NCBI GenBank assembly: GCA_026214975.1
Contig: CM047815.1
Location: 60,457,852-60,521,851, forward strand
Direction of reading: 5' to 3'
Source: Gentiana macrophylla
Lineage: Eukaryota > Streptophyta > Magnoliopsida > Gentianales > Gentianaceae
Length of the DNA: 64,000 bases
Made by a program: the position numbers and the translations under genes. Below are positions 44,554-56,055 of the stretch, piece after piece. Positions within the stretch are counted from its first letter, which is position 1; every line of letters begins with the position of its first letter. The notes below the pieces were generated by a model. It did not search any database. It saw only the letters and a program-made list of their open reading frames with translations, and was not told the origin of the DNA.

Positions 44554-45818
44554 TAGTGTTACTTTGTTAGTGTGTTACTTTGTTGGTGTGTTACTTTGTT
44601 GAGAACAAAAATAATGGTAGGTCTGTTGTGGTTGATCATATTGGTGATCCCACAGTTTAAGGTTTCGTTTAAGGATGCATCTATGATGTTTTAAAGAAGA
44701 TTGATTGTGTTTTTACTTGGTTCATATCATTAAGCTTTCTAATAGACTAGTGTTACTTTGTTAGTGTGTTACTTTTTTTGTGTGTTACTTTGTTAGTGTG
44801 TTACATTGTTGGTGTGTTACTTTATTAGTGTTAATAGTTCTGTTGAGAACAAAAATAGACTAATGTGTTACTATGTTGGTGTGTTACTTTGTTGTTGTGT
44901 TACTTTGTTGGTGTGTTACTTTGTTGGTGTGTTACTTTGTTGAGAACAAAAAAAGACTAGTGTGTTACTTTGTTGGTGTGTTACTTTGTTGAGAACAAAA
45001 ATAGACTAGTGTGTTACTTTGTTGGTGTGTTAGTGTGTTACTTTGTTGGTGTGTTACTTTGTTGAGAACAAAAATAGACTAGTGTGTTACTATGTTGGTG
45101 TGTTACTTTGTTGTTGTGTTACTTTGTTGGTGTGTTACTTTGTTGAGAACAAAAATAGACTAGTGTGTTACTTTGTTGGTTTGTTACTTGGTTGATTTGT
45201 TACTTGGTTGGTGTGTTACTTTGTTGAGAACAAAAATTTGTTGGTGTGTTACTTTGTTGGTGTGTTACTGTGTTACCTTGTCGGTGTGTTACTTTGTTGG
45301 TGTGTTATTTTGTTGAGAACAAAAATAGACTAGTGTGTTACTATGTTGGTGTGTTACTTTATTGTTGTGTTACTTTGTTGGTGTGTTACTTTGTTGAAAA
45401 CAAAAATAGACTAGTGTGTTACTTTGTTAGTGTGTTACTTTGTTGGTGTGTTACTTTATTGAGAACAAAAATAGACTAGTGTGTTACTTTGTTGGTGTGT
45501 TACTGTGTTACTGTGTTACTTTGTTGGTGTGTTACTTCGTTGAGAACAAAAATAGACTAGTGTGTTACTTTGTTGAGAACAAAAATAGACTAGTGTGTTA
45601 CTTTGTTGGTGTGTTACTTTGTTGAGAACAAAAATAGACTAGTGTGTTACTTTGTTGGTGTGTTACTTTGTTGGTGTGTTACTTGGTTGGTGTGTTACTG
45701 TGTTGGTGTGTTACTTGGTTGGTGTGTTACTTTGTTGGTGTGTTACTTTGTTGAGAACAAAAATAGACTAGTGTGTTACTTTGTTGGTGTGTTATTTTGT
45801 TGGTGTGTTACTTTGTTG
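44554..45818. repeat. Minisatellite, 16-bp unit GTGTTACTTTGTTGGT
   Basis: About 1.26 kb of units close to TGTGTTACTTTGTTGG, interrupted at intervals by a second unit, GAGAACAAAAATAGACTAGT, which makes a higher-order pattern. All three plus-strand frames stay open for long distances because the unit length is not a multiple of 3 and lacks stops. The resulting CYFVGVLLCW-like peptides are artefacts. Confidence 0.95.
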
Positions 45819-46260
45819 ATTCAAATGGTTATGTTTGTGTTTTTTTGTCTTTAGAAAATTGGAGGAGCCTAGATTCTCTATTGATGAAGCCGAGCCGATG
45901 CTATTTGATGCATTTTCTGCTTCATACATCTTTCATGGAGTTTGATGTGGTGCGAGTTTGAAGGATGAAGGTCCACAGATGATAAAACAGACTGCTTTTG
46001 TCTTCAATAATTTGAGAATGTTTTAGTTTCATTAATATGCTTTTTGATTACATCTAATAGAATTAGGCTTTTATTCTCTTGATTCCCCCGGAGTTGCATC
46101 TCCATAATGCTTTGATAGATTGTTTCATCAGGATATGAAGCATTTTTTTGATAGATTGTTGTATTACGCAATATTAATGGTGATATTTTGGATGTTAGTA
46201 AAACGTGTCACTGTTGCTGTGTCATTGTTAGTGTGTGATCGTATGTCACATCGACATCAT
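45819..46260 (+). other. Sequence after the minisatellite, possible exon remnant
   Basis: A TTAGAAAATTGGAGGAGCC stretch is followed by a short open frame with MKPSRCYLMHFLLHTSFMEF. No family recognised. Confidence 0.25.
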
Positions 46261-46289
46261 ATCGTATTATCGTATATCATTAGAACGCC

Positions 46290-46590
46290 GCGATAAAATT
46301 CGGCCAAATACTACGTCGAAAGGTATCAAATGAGTCTCAAAATGAAGATAAAAATAAATATGAACTTTGGTTAAACAATATGATGATCGGTGTTTAAATC
46401 AAAGCATTACGGCTTATATAAAAAAAAAAAGCGCTCAGGTTAATATAAATATTTTTTCGCTTTCAAAATATACGTCGGAAGGGTATCGTGTTTGAGCCAA
46501 ATTGAAGAGCAAAAAAAAAATGAATTTTGGTGAAAAAAATTCGACGATCGGAGTTCTAAATCAAAAGTTGGTGTTTAAAAAAAAAAAAAA
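46290..46590. repeat. Diverged tandem pair of about 150-bp modules
   Basis: TACGTCGAAAGGTATCA...GATGATCGGTGTTTAAATCA (about 46311-46400) and TACGTCGGAAGGGTATCG...GACGATCGGAGTTCTAAATC (about 46470-46560) share order and spacing but differ at many positions. Confidence 0.65.
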
Positions 46591-47021
46591 AAAAACAAAA
46601 CAAAAACAACAACAACAAAGTAGCAGCATCAAATTAAATATACGGTATAGATGTTCTCCTACCTGAGGACGCGCACATGTGTGTATAGGGTCAATTTTGT
46701 CCGTGTGAATTTTTTTTTTGTCCTTTTTGCAACTAAAAAAAAGAATGTGTCCTATTTATTCATTTCATAAATATTTTTGTCATTTTCCCTCAATCCCCCA
46801 ATATTATATGCTATTCATATATCTTGATTTAATACCACAATTAGGAAACATTTTATTGTGATATAATAATTTACAATTAAAGGTCATTTACATGGTGATA
46901 AGTTTTCAACGAAAAACCACACAAGTATCATTCTTTGCATTAAATAGAAATATCAATGATGACTGTAAATTTTGTTATCAATCATGTAAAACACAATCTT
47001 TATATTTAATCAATAGATAAG

Positions 47022-47815
47022 TGACGATCAAAAAATCGCCAGGTTAATCCTCTAGGCTCTTTCCCTTGGTGATAACCTAAGGATGCTCCAAGAACATAGA
47101 AAACGATGAAAGAGAGGGGGAGATTTGGTATGTTTTAGACTGCACATGAGATGTTGTTTCTCAAGCTGCCTACGTATCCAATGCGTGTATTGGAATCAAG
47201 TCTCCGTAGTTCCTTAGGGATGGTTTATATAGAGAAGAGTTATGCCCTAAGGCGGCGTGGGCCTTGTCCTTGTTAGGCTTGGATTGTCGTGTTCCCTAAG
47301 AAAAAGATAAGGATTATTTGATCTCCTTGATTGTTGGAGATAATTACGGTATTCGAATATTTGTATTAAGTGATAGAGATTGGAGTCTTTATGGCTCAGG
47401 ATTCATTCGTAGTTATCTGTTTATCACAAACGTGGGGAATACGATTAGGGACCAACTCTGGCCGACTTAGGTGGCACGAGCCGGACTGGTTGAACCGACC
47501 TACAGAGGTCGGGAAGAATAGCCAGTATGTCATGAGCTCGAGTCTTGTATGTAGAATAATAGGTCCAAGAGGACTTAGCCCAACCGCTAAGGTTGGTCAA
47601 AGGTAGAGTTAGAGTAAAAGTGTTGGCCAACCCGCACGGGTCGAGGCCGAATCCGGCCTCGATCTTGAGGATTGGAGATCGGTGCTAGGCACGATCGATC
47701 CGGGAGAGATGGAGTGACTAGCCGATCGGGTCACTCGGCGCCGCTTTCTCTCCTCGCTTAGTGTTGAGCCACTGAAAAGGTGCCACGTAGGTAGGTCCAT
47801 TTTCTGGCAGCATCA
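47022..47815 (-). repeat. Element D 3' LTR
   Basis: Begins TGACGATCAAAAAATCG and ends GGCAGCATCA. Matches 52691-53485 closely. TATA box (minus strand CTCTATATAAACC) at about 47223-47235. Confidence 0.92.
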
Positions 47816-47830
47816 TAAGCCCCCTAGATC
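47816..47830 (-). promoter_or_regulatory. Element D polypurine tract
   Basis: The minus strand reads GATCTAGGGGGCTTA directly before the LTR. Confidence 0.78.
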
Positions 47831-49112
47831 CAGCCGACCCTTGGTCGGTTCGGATCTATCGAAGTGGTGGCTCGACACGGATGTTCAACTTGTGGATTTT
47901 GAAGTTGATTTGGGGTTGCCAGGTGGAAAAGCCAATTGTGACGTCACCACAGCTGTATCGGGAATCGAGGCGTCGCTGCCCACTATGGTGGTTGCGTGGC
48001 GGCGCTCAAGAACAAGGATGAAGAAAATGTTATGTTTGTGATTGTGAGCTGAGCCGTGTAAGGTCGCATACGCATTCTTTAACTTGTAAGGGATCAAGCC
48101 CAATTTGCGTAGTTCTTCGAAGATGAGAGCCCCATTTTGTCGAGGGTGCACGGTTATTGATAGGGTCATGAGTGGCCATTACCAGGCTGTTGGAAGAGTG
48201 TGCAGACTGGAAAGCTGCCGAACTGCGATCGGTTTTGGAGTGCCGAGCTAAAGACCTAGCGAAACGAGAGCCTTTGGGGCATGAGAGCGTTGTTTATGAA
48301 CTTTGTTTCCTAATTGTGCCGGATTTATTCACGTTAAAGGATGGCAGACTGGTGGGGTGAGCGGGTTGAGCCCTCAGTGTGTTGTATCAAGCTAGCTGCC
48401 TGTTGTTTTATTTCTGTTACCTTAGCTCATGACGGGAATCGTGATGGTGCGAGGCGGTTGTGATCGTGCTTGGCTCGGTCCGGCCTATTAAGAAGGCGGA
48501 TCGACTGAGGCGAGCCGAGGGCCGATCTGTGACAAAGTAGGTTCGGATCCAAAGAAAGAGATGGTGCAAAGTTGTAATGACTTGATACACCGTTGGTTGA
48601 AGTGACTGTTGCAGAGCGATCTACTGAGATAAAGTAAGGCTCATATAGCGTAGTGCACCGGTGTTGTGCTTAGATAGCAACCGGTTTCAAGCGTGTCAGA
48701 CTTGAGAGCATAAGGACACAATTTTGAGAAGACTCGCTCGGGGGCGAGCTTTAAATATGATGCCGAGCCGGAGTCGGGCATGCAAAGCTCAGATTGCATA
48801 TCTTACAGAGTTTATTAAGTTTGAACTATAGAGTAGGAGCCGATCTCTGGGATGGCTGATGTGGAGCAAGCTGACGCTAGCTTTAAGGCCATGGAATACG
48901 CAAGCTTGCTTTTCATATACGAGTGTTGTTTTCTGATAGAGTTTCTTACTTGCAGGGAATCTGGATCGGCCAGGACGCTTTCCCCGGACTGGGAAAGTTT
49001 ACTGGAGATTTAAAGAAGATTGCCGACCTGAGGCAAAGTCGGTCTAACCATGTCTACACTTTGGGGGTGGATAAGGCAGAGGGGTGCCGACTTGCGGTAG
49101 ACCAGGCTCTGT
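47831..49112. other. Element D interior, left part, no clear gene
   Basis: GC-richer than the surroundings and full of CCGA/TCGG words. Open frames at 47885-48169 (minus) and 48172-48360 (plus) match no domain I know. Probably 3' region and decayed parts of the antisense ORF. Confidence 0.45.
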
Positions 49113-49410
49113 TGAATCCAAAGATAAGGAGATTAAGGCCCTCCAGAAGCGATTTCAAGCTCTGGAGGCTGAGCTTAAGTCATAAGAGAAGTTTGCTGGG
49201 AAGGTCGAGCTGGAAGCTACTATTCCAGCTCAGGTTGCTAAGGCCATCCACGAATATGAGGCTTCGGAGGAGTTTACTCAGGCTTTGAAGCTGTTGCTTA
49301 CGCCGGTCCTAAGCAACGGATATTCTTTAGGCGTGGATGATGTCAAGGGCCAGGTCACCGACTTTGTCGTGGACAACTTTCCTAGCAAGGCTCGCTATAA
49401 GCCTGGGTGA
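49113..49410 (+). pseudogene. Decayed coiled-coil ORF antisense to element D
   Basis: In one frame the plus strand reads VESKDKEIKALQKRFQALEA (heptad pattern), a stop, then EKFAGKVELEATIPAQVAKA, IHEYEASEEFTQALKLLLTP and VDDVKGQVTDFVVDNFP before a final stop. A charged coiled coil followed by a short acidic C-terminal domain with E-A-S-E-E-F resembles the putative gypsy-type transposon proteins that Tat elements encode in antisense. Earlier frames (KKIADLRQSRSNH at about 49013) may be the upstream part. Role in intact relatives is unknown. Assignment is by resemblance only. Confidence 0.5.
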
Positions 49411-51030
49411 GGATGCGGTTTATGACAACTGTCTGAAGGACTTCCGGAGGGAGTGGATTGTGTCCGAGTACTCCTGCCGTGCTGCGGCTGTTCTTACTTC
49501 GGCTCTTGTTTCTTCCGAGCCACCATGGAGTCTAGCCCCCGGTTCTTAGGTCAGAAGGCTTGTGGACTTGTAGTTTTGGATGGCATACTAAAGGTTTTGT
49601 CATGTTTTTGCTCGATTTTGTCTAACAGACACTGAATTCAGTTAAGTCCGACTTGCAGACTTAAAGAGATCAGTTTACCAACTCAGTGAGTCCGATCTGC
49701 GGAGTTCAAGTGAGTCCGACCCGTGGACTTTGGTTCGATTCTGACTTGGGGATCTAATGATCTTGGCCGATAAACTTTGTTGAGTTTGTCCTATGAAGTT
49801 GGTCAGGAGGTTTCCTTGAGGTTGAGGAAGCCTCCAAGGAGTCTAATGTCAAAAAGAGATTGCCGAGTTGAGGCAAAACCCGAGGGGAGCTCGGGAGCGC
49901 CGTCGAGCTCGGAGACAATGAGATAAAGGCATTCCAGGATTAGCTTTGGTCAAAGAGGCAGAGCTGAAGTCCGCATCGAGCCAGTTGGATGCGGAGACAA
50001 AGGGTAGGGATTAGGTCGTGTCCGAGCTCCAAACAAATTTTTCTGAGCTGGTGAGGTATCTTTATCCCGACGAGCCGGGTCTACGGCAAGCGGGTGAAAG
50101 ACTAAGACAAGAGTGGACATTGTGTCCACAGAATCCGATCCTCAAGGTTTATCTTGAGGGTTTTGTTATTTTGTTTTTGTTTGGCGTAGAGAAGTTATTC
50201 TACTTGTTTTGAGTTGTCTGTTATTGTTGATTATTATGTTGATGAGTTTTGTTGTATTGTTGGGGATGTACGGTATTCTCTCTAGTATGCTATTCATTAG
50301 TTTTAGCTTTTGAATGGCATACTTGTTCGATTCTATGTTGCCGGGCCTGTCGTCGCGTGCTCGCTCGCCAGGCTCGTTAGTTATTCAGTATGCAACTTTG
50401 AAGTTTGCACACTTATTGTTGTATGTAGGACCGAGCTCTATTCGTGGGCTCGGAAATCTTTTTGTTGGAAACTCTAGTCAGATTAGCTTTATCGTTAAGG
50501 CGAGCGGGACTAAGTCTGATCGCCTTTAATATAAACTTAGTTGATAATGTGAAGTTGTAAGAGCGAGCAGGTGAAAGTTGCTCGATTTCGAGTCTAGCCT
50601 ATAGACTTAATTAGTTTGGTCTTTGCTGATCATGTTGAGTCCGACCTGCGAAGCTCAAGTGTCAGCCTTAGCGTTTTGAGTGAAGTCCGCCCTGTGGAGT
50701 TCGACTTGTCTGGCCTGCAGACAGTTTAGCGTGAAAGTTTGTTTGATCCGCGCGGGGGCGCGGTTGTATGTTTTGCGAGTTGAGTTAGAAGTTTAACTGT
50801 CCTCACGTGTTTTTTGCTGAGCCCAACTTGGCGAAGCTCAGGTATCATATTTTAAGGGAGCCAGAAGTATTTCTGACTACTTTAGTGAGTTTGAAGTTCT
50901 GCAAACTTCATATGTGCACGTCTATTCTATAGAAAATAATAAAATGCACAATAGAACGAGAACGAGTCAATATGACATTAAATAGAGTTAAGGAGAACTT
51001 GATAGGGCATCAGAGGTATTGACTGTACCG
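49411..51030. other. Element D interior, middle part, no clear gene
   Basis: Repeated short phrases such as GAGTCCGACCTGYGRAG around GAGTTCAAGTGAG (49680-49740, 50635-50710). No RT, integrase or protease block on either strand. Confidence 0.45.
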
Positions 51031-51083
51031 ATGTGGAGTTATTAGGCGAGCGGGGTCAGTTCGGATTGACTTTTCGAATGAAA

Positions 51084-51305
51084 GTATTGGATGAGCAGGG
51101 CCAGACTAGTGCTGACTTCTCGTTTAAAAATACGGCGAGCGGGGCTAGGCTAGTGCTGACGTCTCGCGTGAACGTATTGGACGAGCAGGGCCAGACTAGT
51201 GCTGACTTCTCGTTTAATATTACGGAGAGCGGGGCTAGGCTAGTGCTGACGTCTCGCGTGAAAGTATTGGACGAGCAGGGCCAGACTAGTGCTGACTTCT
51301 CGTTC
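51084..51305. repeat. Tandem array, about 90-bp unit, 2.5 copies
   Basis: Unit starts near GTATTGGATGAGCAGGGCC; copies begin at about 51084, 51174 and 51264. The unit is a multiple of 3, so one frame stays open and yields a repeated LDEQGQTSADFSF peptide. Confidence 0.85.
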
Positions 51306-51469
51306 TAAGTGATGGCGTGCGGCGCCGGACTTGCCGGGCTTTGTCAAGCATGTGTTTGTCCTGTAATTTCAATAAAGACTATGCATAATAGAGAGAAAAA
51401 TAATAGTAAATTAACGTACCGTTTGCTTATTGGTGTAATCGCCGGTGCCGAATCAAGTCGGTCTTATAA

Positions 51470-51605
51470 GGCTCGCTCGCGGCGAAGTTCCAAATATGAT
51501 GCCGAACTAAATCAGACTTACAGAAGGCTCGCCCGAAGGCGAGTTCCAAATATGATGCTGAACTAAATCGGACATACAGAAGGCTCGCCCAAAGGCGAGT
51601 TCCAA
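51470..51605. repeat. Tandem array, about 57-bp unit, 2-3 copies
   Basis: Units contain GGCGAGTTCCAAATATGATG and AGAAGGCTCGCCC. Confidence 0.8.
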
Positions 51606-51729
51606 AGATAAGAAAGCTCGTCCCGACTCATTACGTCAAGAGAGTTCCAAAAATGAATAAGTGTGGTCATAATAAAGTTGTAGAGAGACCTGGTAAGAGC
51701 TTGTACTTTGAGAGCTCAGATTGGGAGAT

Positions 51730-51885
51730 CTGGGGGAGTTCGGCTCGGACGTTGGAGAACTCGGGAGGTCGGCTCGGACGTTGGGGAACTCGGGAGGTCG
51801 GATCGGACGTTGGAGAGTTGAGGAGCTCGTGAGTTCGGATCGGACGTTGGAGAACCCTGGAGGTCGGCTCGGACGTTGGAGAGTA
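51730..51885. repeat. Tandem array, 30-37-bp unit, about 5 copies
   Basis: The unit core is TCGGCTCGGACGTTGGAGAA with a variable tail GGGAGG. Confidence 0.85.
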
Positions 51886-51904
51886 AAGAAGAAAACTCAC
51901 AGCT

Positions 51905-52655
51905 TATTTTGGTGTTACAGCAGAGACTCTCGGGCGACGATCGGGTATCGAAACAAACTCCGATCGACACGAAATTTGGATAGATTGTTCGTCCCTCCTT
52001 CCTCTTTGATCTGACCGGTGGAAATATTTTTTTAACGGCTCAATCTCTGGCCATCGGCTGCCGATCTGACTGCTGCGTTTTTTGGTGATAGAGCAGCACA
52101 AGCAAGTTTACAACGACGATCGGACCTTCAAACGGTCCCCGATCGGCACGAAATTTGGAGTGCTTATTCGTACCTCCTTTGTATTTAATCTGAATGGTGG
52201 AAAGTTTGTTTTGACGGCTCAGTCTCTGGGGATTGACCGTAGATCTGACTACTGGATTTAGATCTGTCTGCTGCGTTTTGATGATACAACGTCAACTTTG
52301 CAACGAAGATCGGTTATCAAAACGGTCTCCGATCGGCATGATATTTTGAGGTATTGTTGCTTCCACCTAATTATGCAATCTGAACGGTGGAAACTTTGTT
52401 GGAACGGCTCAATCTCCGGAAATTGGCCGCCGATGGGACTGCTGCATTTTATGGCGATTCAAAAGCAGCCGCAACTTTATGGCAACGATCTGGCATTGAA
52501 ACGGACTCCGATCGTCATGAAATTTGGTGAGAGTGTTCCCCACACCTTCATATTTAATTTGAACGGTGGAAATCATATTTTGACGGCTCAATCTCTAGAA
52601 ATTGGCCGTGGATCTGACTGCCTTTTTTCTGTTGGATTCTGGAGCTTTTCTTGGA
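51905..52655. repeat. Tandem array, 177-191-bp unit, 4 copies
   Basis: Each copy has a GATCGG...CCGATCGNCATGAAATTTG block (near 51937, 52114, 52305, 52484), then GAACGGTGGAAA and ACGGCTCAATCTCT. Spacings are about 177, 191 and 179. Copies are clearly diverged. Adjacent to the PBS, so it lies in the element's 5' leader. Confidence 0.88.
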
Positions 52656-52671
52656 TTATCAAGCAAAGAGA

Positions 52672-52688
52672 CCCTCTTTCTAGCGCCA
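52672..52688 (-). promoter_or_regulatory. Element D primer-binding site
   Basis: The minus strand reads TGGCGCTAGAAAGAGGG, two bases from the LTR. A near-identical site (TTGACGCTAGAAGGAGGG) follows the LTR at 59009. I do not name the tRNA. Confidence 0.78.
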
Positions 52689-52690
52689 AT

Positions 52691-53485
52691 TGACGATCCA
52701 AAAATCGTCAGGGTAATCCTCTAGGCTCTTTCCCTTGGTGACAACCTAAGGATGCTCCAAGAACACAAAAAACGATGAAAGAGAGGGGGAGATTTGGTAT
52801 GTTTTAGACTGCACTTGAGATGTTGTTTCTCAAGCTGCCTACGTATCCAATGCGTGTATTGGAATCAAGTCTCCGTAGTTCCTTGGGGATGGTTTATATA
52901 GAGAAGATTTATGCCCAAGGCGGCGTGGGCCTTGTCCTTGTTAGGCTTGGATTGTCGTGTTCCCTAAGGAAAAGATAAGGATTATTTGATCTCCTTGATT
53001 GTTGGAGATAATTACGGTATTCGAATATTTGTATTAAGTGATAGAGATTGGAGTCTTTATGGCTCAGGATTCTTTCGTAGTTATCTGTTTATCACAAATG
53101 TGGGGAATACGATTAGGGACCAACTCTGGCCGACTTAGGTGGCACGAGCCGGACTGGTTGAACCGACCTACAGAGGTCGGGAAGAATAGCCGAGCTGTCA
53201 TGAGCTCGGAGTCTTGTATGTAGAATAATAGGTCCAAGAGGGACTTAGCCCAACCGCTAAGGTTGGTCAAAGGTAGGTTAGAGTAAAAGTGTTGGCCGAC
53301 CCGCATGGGTCGGGGCCGAATCCGGGCCTGATCTTGAGGATTGAAGGTCGGTGCTAGGCACGATCGATCCGGGAGAGATGGAGTGACTAGCCAGACTGGG
53401 TCACTCGGCGTCGTTTCTCTCTCCTGGTTAGTGTTGAGCCACTGAAAAGGTTCCACGTAGGTAGGTCCATTTTCTGGCAGCATCA
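52691..53485 (-). repeat. Element D 5' LTR
   Basis: Begins TGACGATCCAAAAATCG and ends GGCAGCATCA, followed by ATAAG. TATA box at about 52891-52903 (minus strand). Confidence 0.92.
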
Positions 53486-53561
53486 ATAAGATTACACATA
53501 AATAAATTACAATTGATACAATACATAAAATTTGTCAAACAAGCAATCATTGCATTATTAT

Positions 53562-55669
53562 TATAACGCTTATGTCTCGGATATCGAGTCTCTATCCGGA
53601 AAAAGAACGTTCGACACATGAAATTAAGAGTAAACTCTAAATTCCATGCAAGTCTCATGCCATATCAAACTCTTTAAAAAAAACGCGCGGAAGAAAAAAA
53701 AACATGCAAGAGACTGGAAAAATTGACACTTAATACTTTCCAGTAACTAAGTCAACCGATTACAACTGTTGTCAAACTAAATCATAAATAAGTACTAACG
53801 TTTATTACATATCAAATTGTCTAAAGAAGAAACTGCCGAAACACATAGAATTCCATGGCTCCATTCTAAGATTGCTCTCCTCACTCGCCAACCAACTCGT
53901 CTTCAATAAACATATCTTCTTATTCCAAATAAAGGAGTGAGCACTGGCCACATGCCTAGTAACGAGAAAGAAGGTCAAAGAGAGATTCATGTATGTCGGA
54001 TGCCGGACAACATAATATGAATCTATTTCATCCAGTTCTGAAACTGTTCAAAAGCATAACTTGAAGAATACGTAAAAAAAAACCTTTTAAAACATATCTT
54101 GAACATAAGGAAACCCACTTAAAACCACATTAAACAATTTATAGAAAACATGACTTATTAACTATGTTAGTTCATCTTGCACGTACTAGTTTATTTACAA
54201 TAATTACCTACTTACTATGTTTAGCCTACTGATCAAATTTACGTGAACCATATACTAACCCATACTTTAATTGTTTGCTAACCATAACATGTATGTGTCT
54301 TGTATGTCCTATTCCTGAATCTTATTTATTGAGCATATTCATGTTCTTGTCTTGACTTTCCTATTTCATGTTTTTGACTTACTTAACATGAAGGCTTGAT
54401 GCAACACGGATAATATGACTATGCATACATCCAACGTGGGTCAGGGTCATGGTACCATGCTTGGTACATCGTCAAAGGAACGACATGGGTAATACAACCA
54501 GTCATACATCTTACATGGTCCTACGCCCAGTACCATGGTACTCCGCTTAGTGCATCGCAAGATAACTAACTATAAACATGTAGTAGCACATAAAACACAT
54601 AGATTTCACGTAAAAATCCATATCTAACCTACGAGAACCTACTAAGGCCATAGCAACACCAAAATCCCATCCTATATCCACTACTCGTAACCAAAACGAA
54701 TAAAATAGTTTAAAGAAAGGTAATTATAAAACCGAATAACGTTCTGAAAACACGGTTTGGCAGTTACCCGAAAACACATAATCATGTCTAATTTCGTGAA
54801 GTTTAACATAGAATAATGTTCTAAACAACTTAAAATCATAATCTTTAAACTAAAAACCGGAACTTTTGATAAGAATAACTCCTTACCATAAAGACTAGCC
54901 AAACTACGAACCGAAAAACAACTAACAACAATTGTTCCTCAATTTTCCCACTTCAATCCGCTAATTGCAACACCATACCACAATTCCCCTTATTCGATCC
55001 CCTGGTAATTTCACATATATAAATCCTAATAATTAAAGACACAATCTTTAAAAAATCTAAAATTGAAACTCTTAACATACAATAAATATCCTAACTTAAA
55101 CATACCCGTAATTTATTCTCAAATCATTAAAGAACTGTGTTCGGATCATCTTCTTAATTTTCTTTTATCCCTACTTTCTTCAACCCGGTCGTCCGATGCC
55201 CATGTTCTTCCAACTTATCCAATTCTTTGATCAAGGACCAATGCTACAGGATCACAACATAATTTGTACTATACATCCATAATTCTTCTTTGTCGACTCG
55301 ACCATGCGTGCAAGTTTATGATATGCATATTTTTTCCAAAAGATGCATTCTGAGTATGTGATGCATTATCCTTTTTTTCATATTAAAACACACGGCAAAC
55401 ACACCTCACATATGTATTTACAATATAAGTAGCACTTTTTTCCAAGTAATGTCTTTAATACTTGTGTCAGTTCCAATCCTAATCAATCTCTAACTTTAGG
55501 TAATTATCCTTAATCAAGTGATCACCAAAATATCTTCATAATTAACCATTTGAACTATAGGAGTCATACGCCCGGTCAAACACATCTTTCTCGGTAATTT
55601 ACCAATCCATAATTTTATTATCATCAAAATGACAAAAATAACCTTAAATAAAACTTTTGGAGTTTTACA
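53562..55669 (-). repeat. Element E 3' LTR
   Basis: Begins TATAACGCTTATG (TGTAACACTCTTG in the partner) and ends GGAGTTTTACA. No coding capacity seen; open frames such as 53805-53990 do not recur intact in the other LTR. Confidence 0.88.
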
Positions 55670-56055
55670 TTTTCTCCTACTTGAAAAAAGTTTTGTCCTC
55701 GAAACTGACCGTACCTTATGTTTCTTCATCACCATGATCCAGAACCTAAACAATGATTCAAATGTAGGAGATCATTTTGTTAACTACCATGAAGCACTTA
55801 GAATTTAAGATCTCTGATATGGTTTTCATCAACTAGGCCAACAACATCTTACCTTTTCGTCCTTAACAAAGATATTAAATCATATCTTGTCTAATTTTAT
55901 GTACCAACACCTCCATTCTAACATGATCAACTCCAAAGAGGCCTATACTTTAGTGGATTACACATTACCAATTTCAAATCTTAGACAACAATGTTTACTC
56001 TCAAGCTTTCGTAACTTAGGCTCGCCAAATTTCCTAACCTCGCTATGATACCAAT
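55670..56055 (-). other. Element E interior: PPT, pol-end relic and PBS
   Basis: On the minus strand, right to left: PBS TTGGTATCATAGC (about 56055-56043), about 300 bases without a clear ORF, then a relic reading SFEDKTFF in one frame, typical of the gypsy pol tail, then PPT CAAGTAGGAGAAAA (about 55683-55670). Confidence 0.75.

Larger units (their letters stand above)
42767..46799. mobile_element. Candidate Pack-MULE-like element
   Basis: The region starts GGGAATATTAGG and ends, complemented, GGGGGATTGAGG, weak inverted ends. It is flanked by TATATTATA (42758-42766) and AATATTATA (46800-46808), 8 of 9 matching. It contains a plausible exon with splice donor, intron-like sequence, a minisatellite and a duplicated module, but no transposase. 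The flanks are AT-rich, so the match could be chance. Alternatively this is a decayed host gene region with no transposon boundary. Confidence 0.35.
47022..53485 (-). mobile_element. Tat-like gypsy derivative D, gag-pol deleted
   Basis: LTRs of 794 and 795 bp (47022-47815 and 52691-53485) with perfect target duplications ATAAG (47017-47021 and 53486-53490). The PPT (47816-47830) and PBS (52672-52688) place it on the minus strand. The 4.9-kb interior lacks gag and pol on both strands. It holds a decayed coiled-coil ORF on the plus strand, antisense to the element and near the 3' LTR, plus four tandem arrays. An antisense extra ORF is known from Tat-lineage elements. LTRs are similar, so the element is fairly young and was moved in this deleted form. 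Confidence 0.85.

Noticed and set aside
44506..45820. CRISPR-like regular repeats
   Set aside because: Units are adjacent and degenerate with no unique spacers; eukaryotic minisatellite.
45246..45854. Cysteine- and valine-rich open frames in the minisatellite
   Set aside because: Stop-free repeat unit of 16 bp read in three frames; not genes.
51033..51308. Repeated 30-residue protein LDEQGQTSADFSF
   Set aside because: Tandem 90-bp repeat that happens to be a multiple of 3; no codon-level conservation seen and an element interior without genes.
53805..54902. Short minus-strand frames in the element E LTR
   Set aside because: Not preserved in the partner LTR at 56056-58239.
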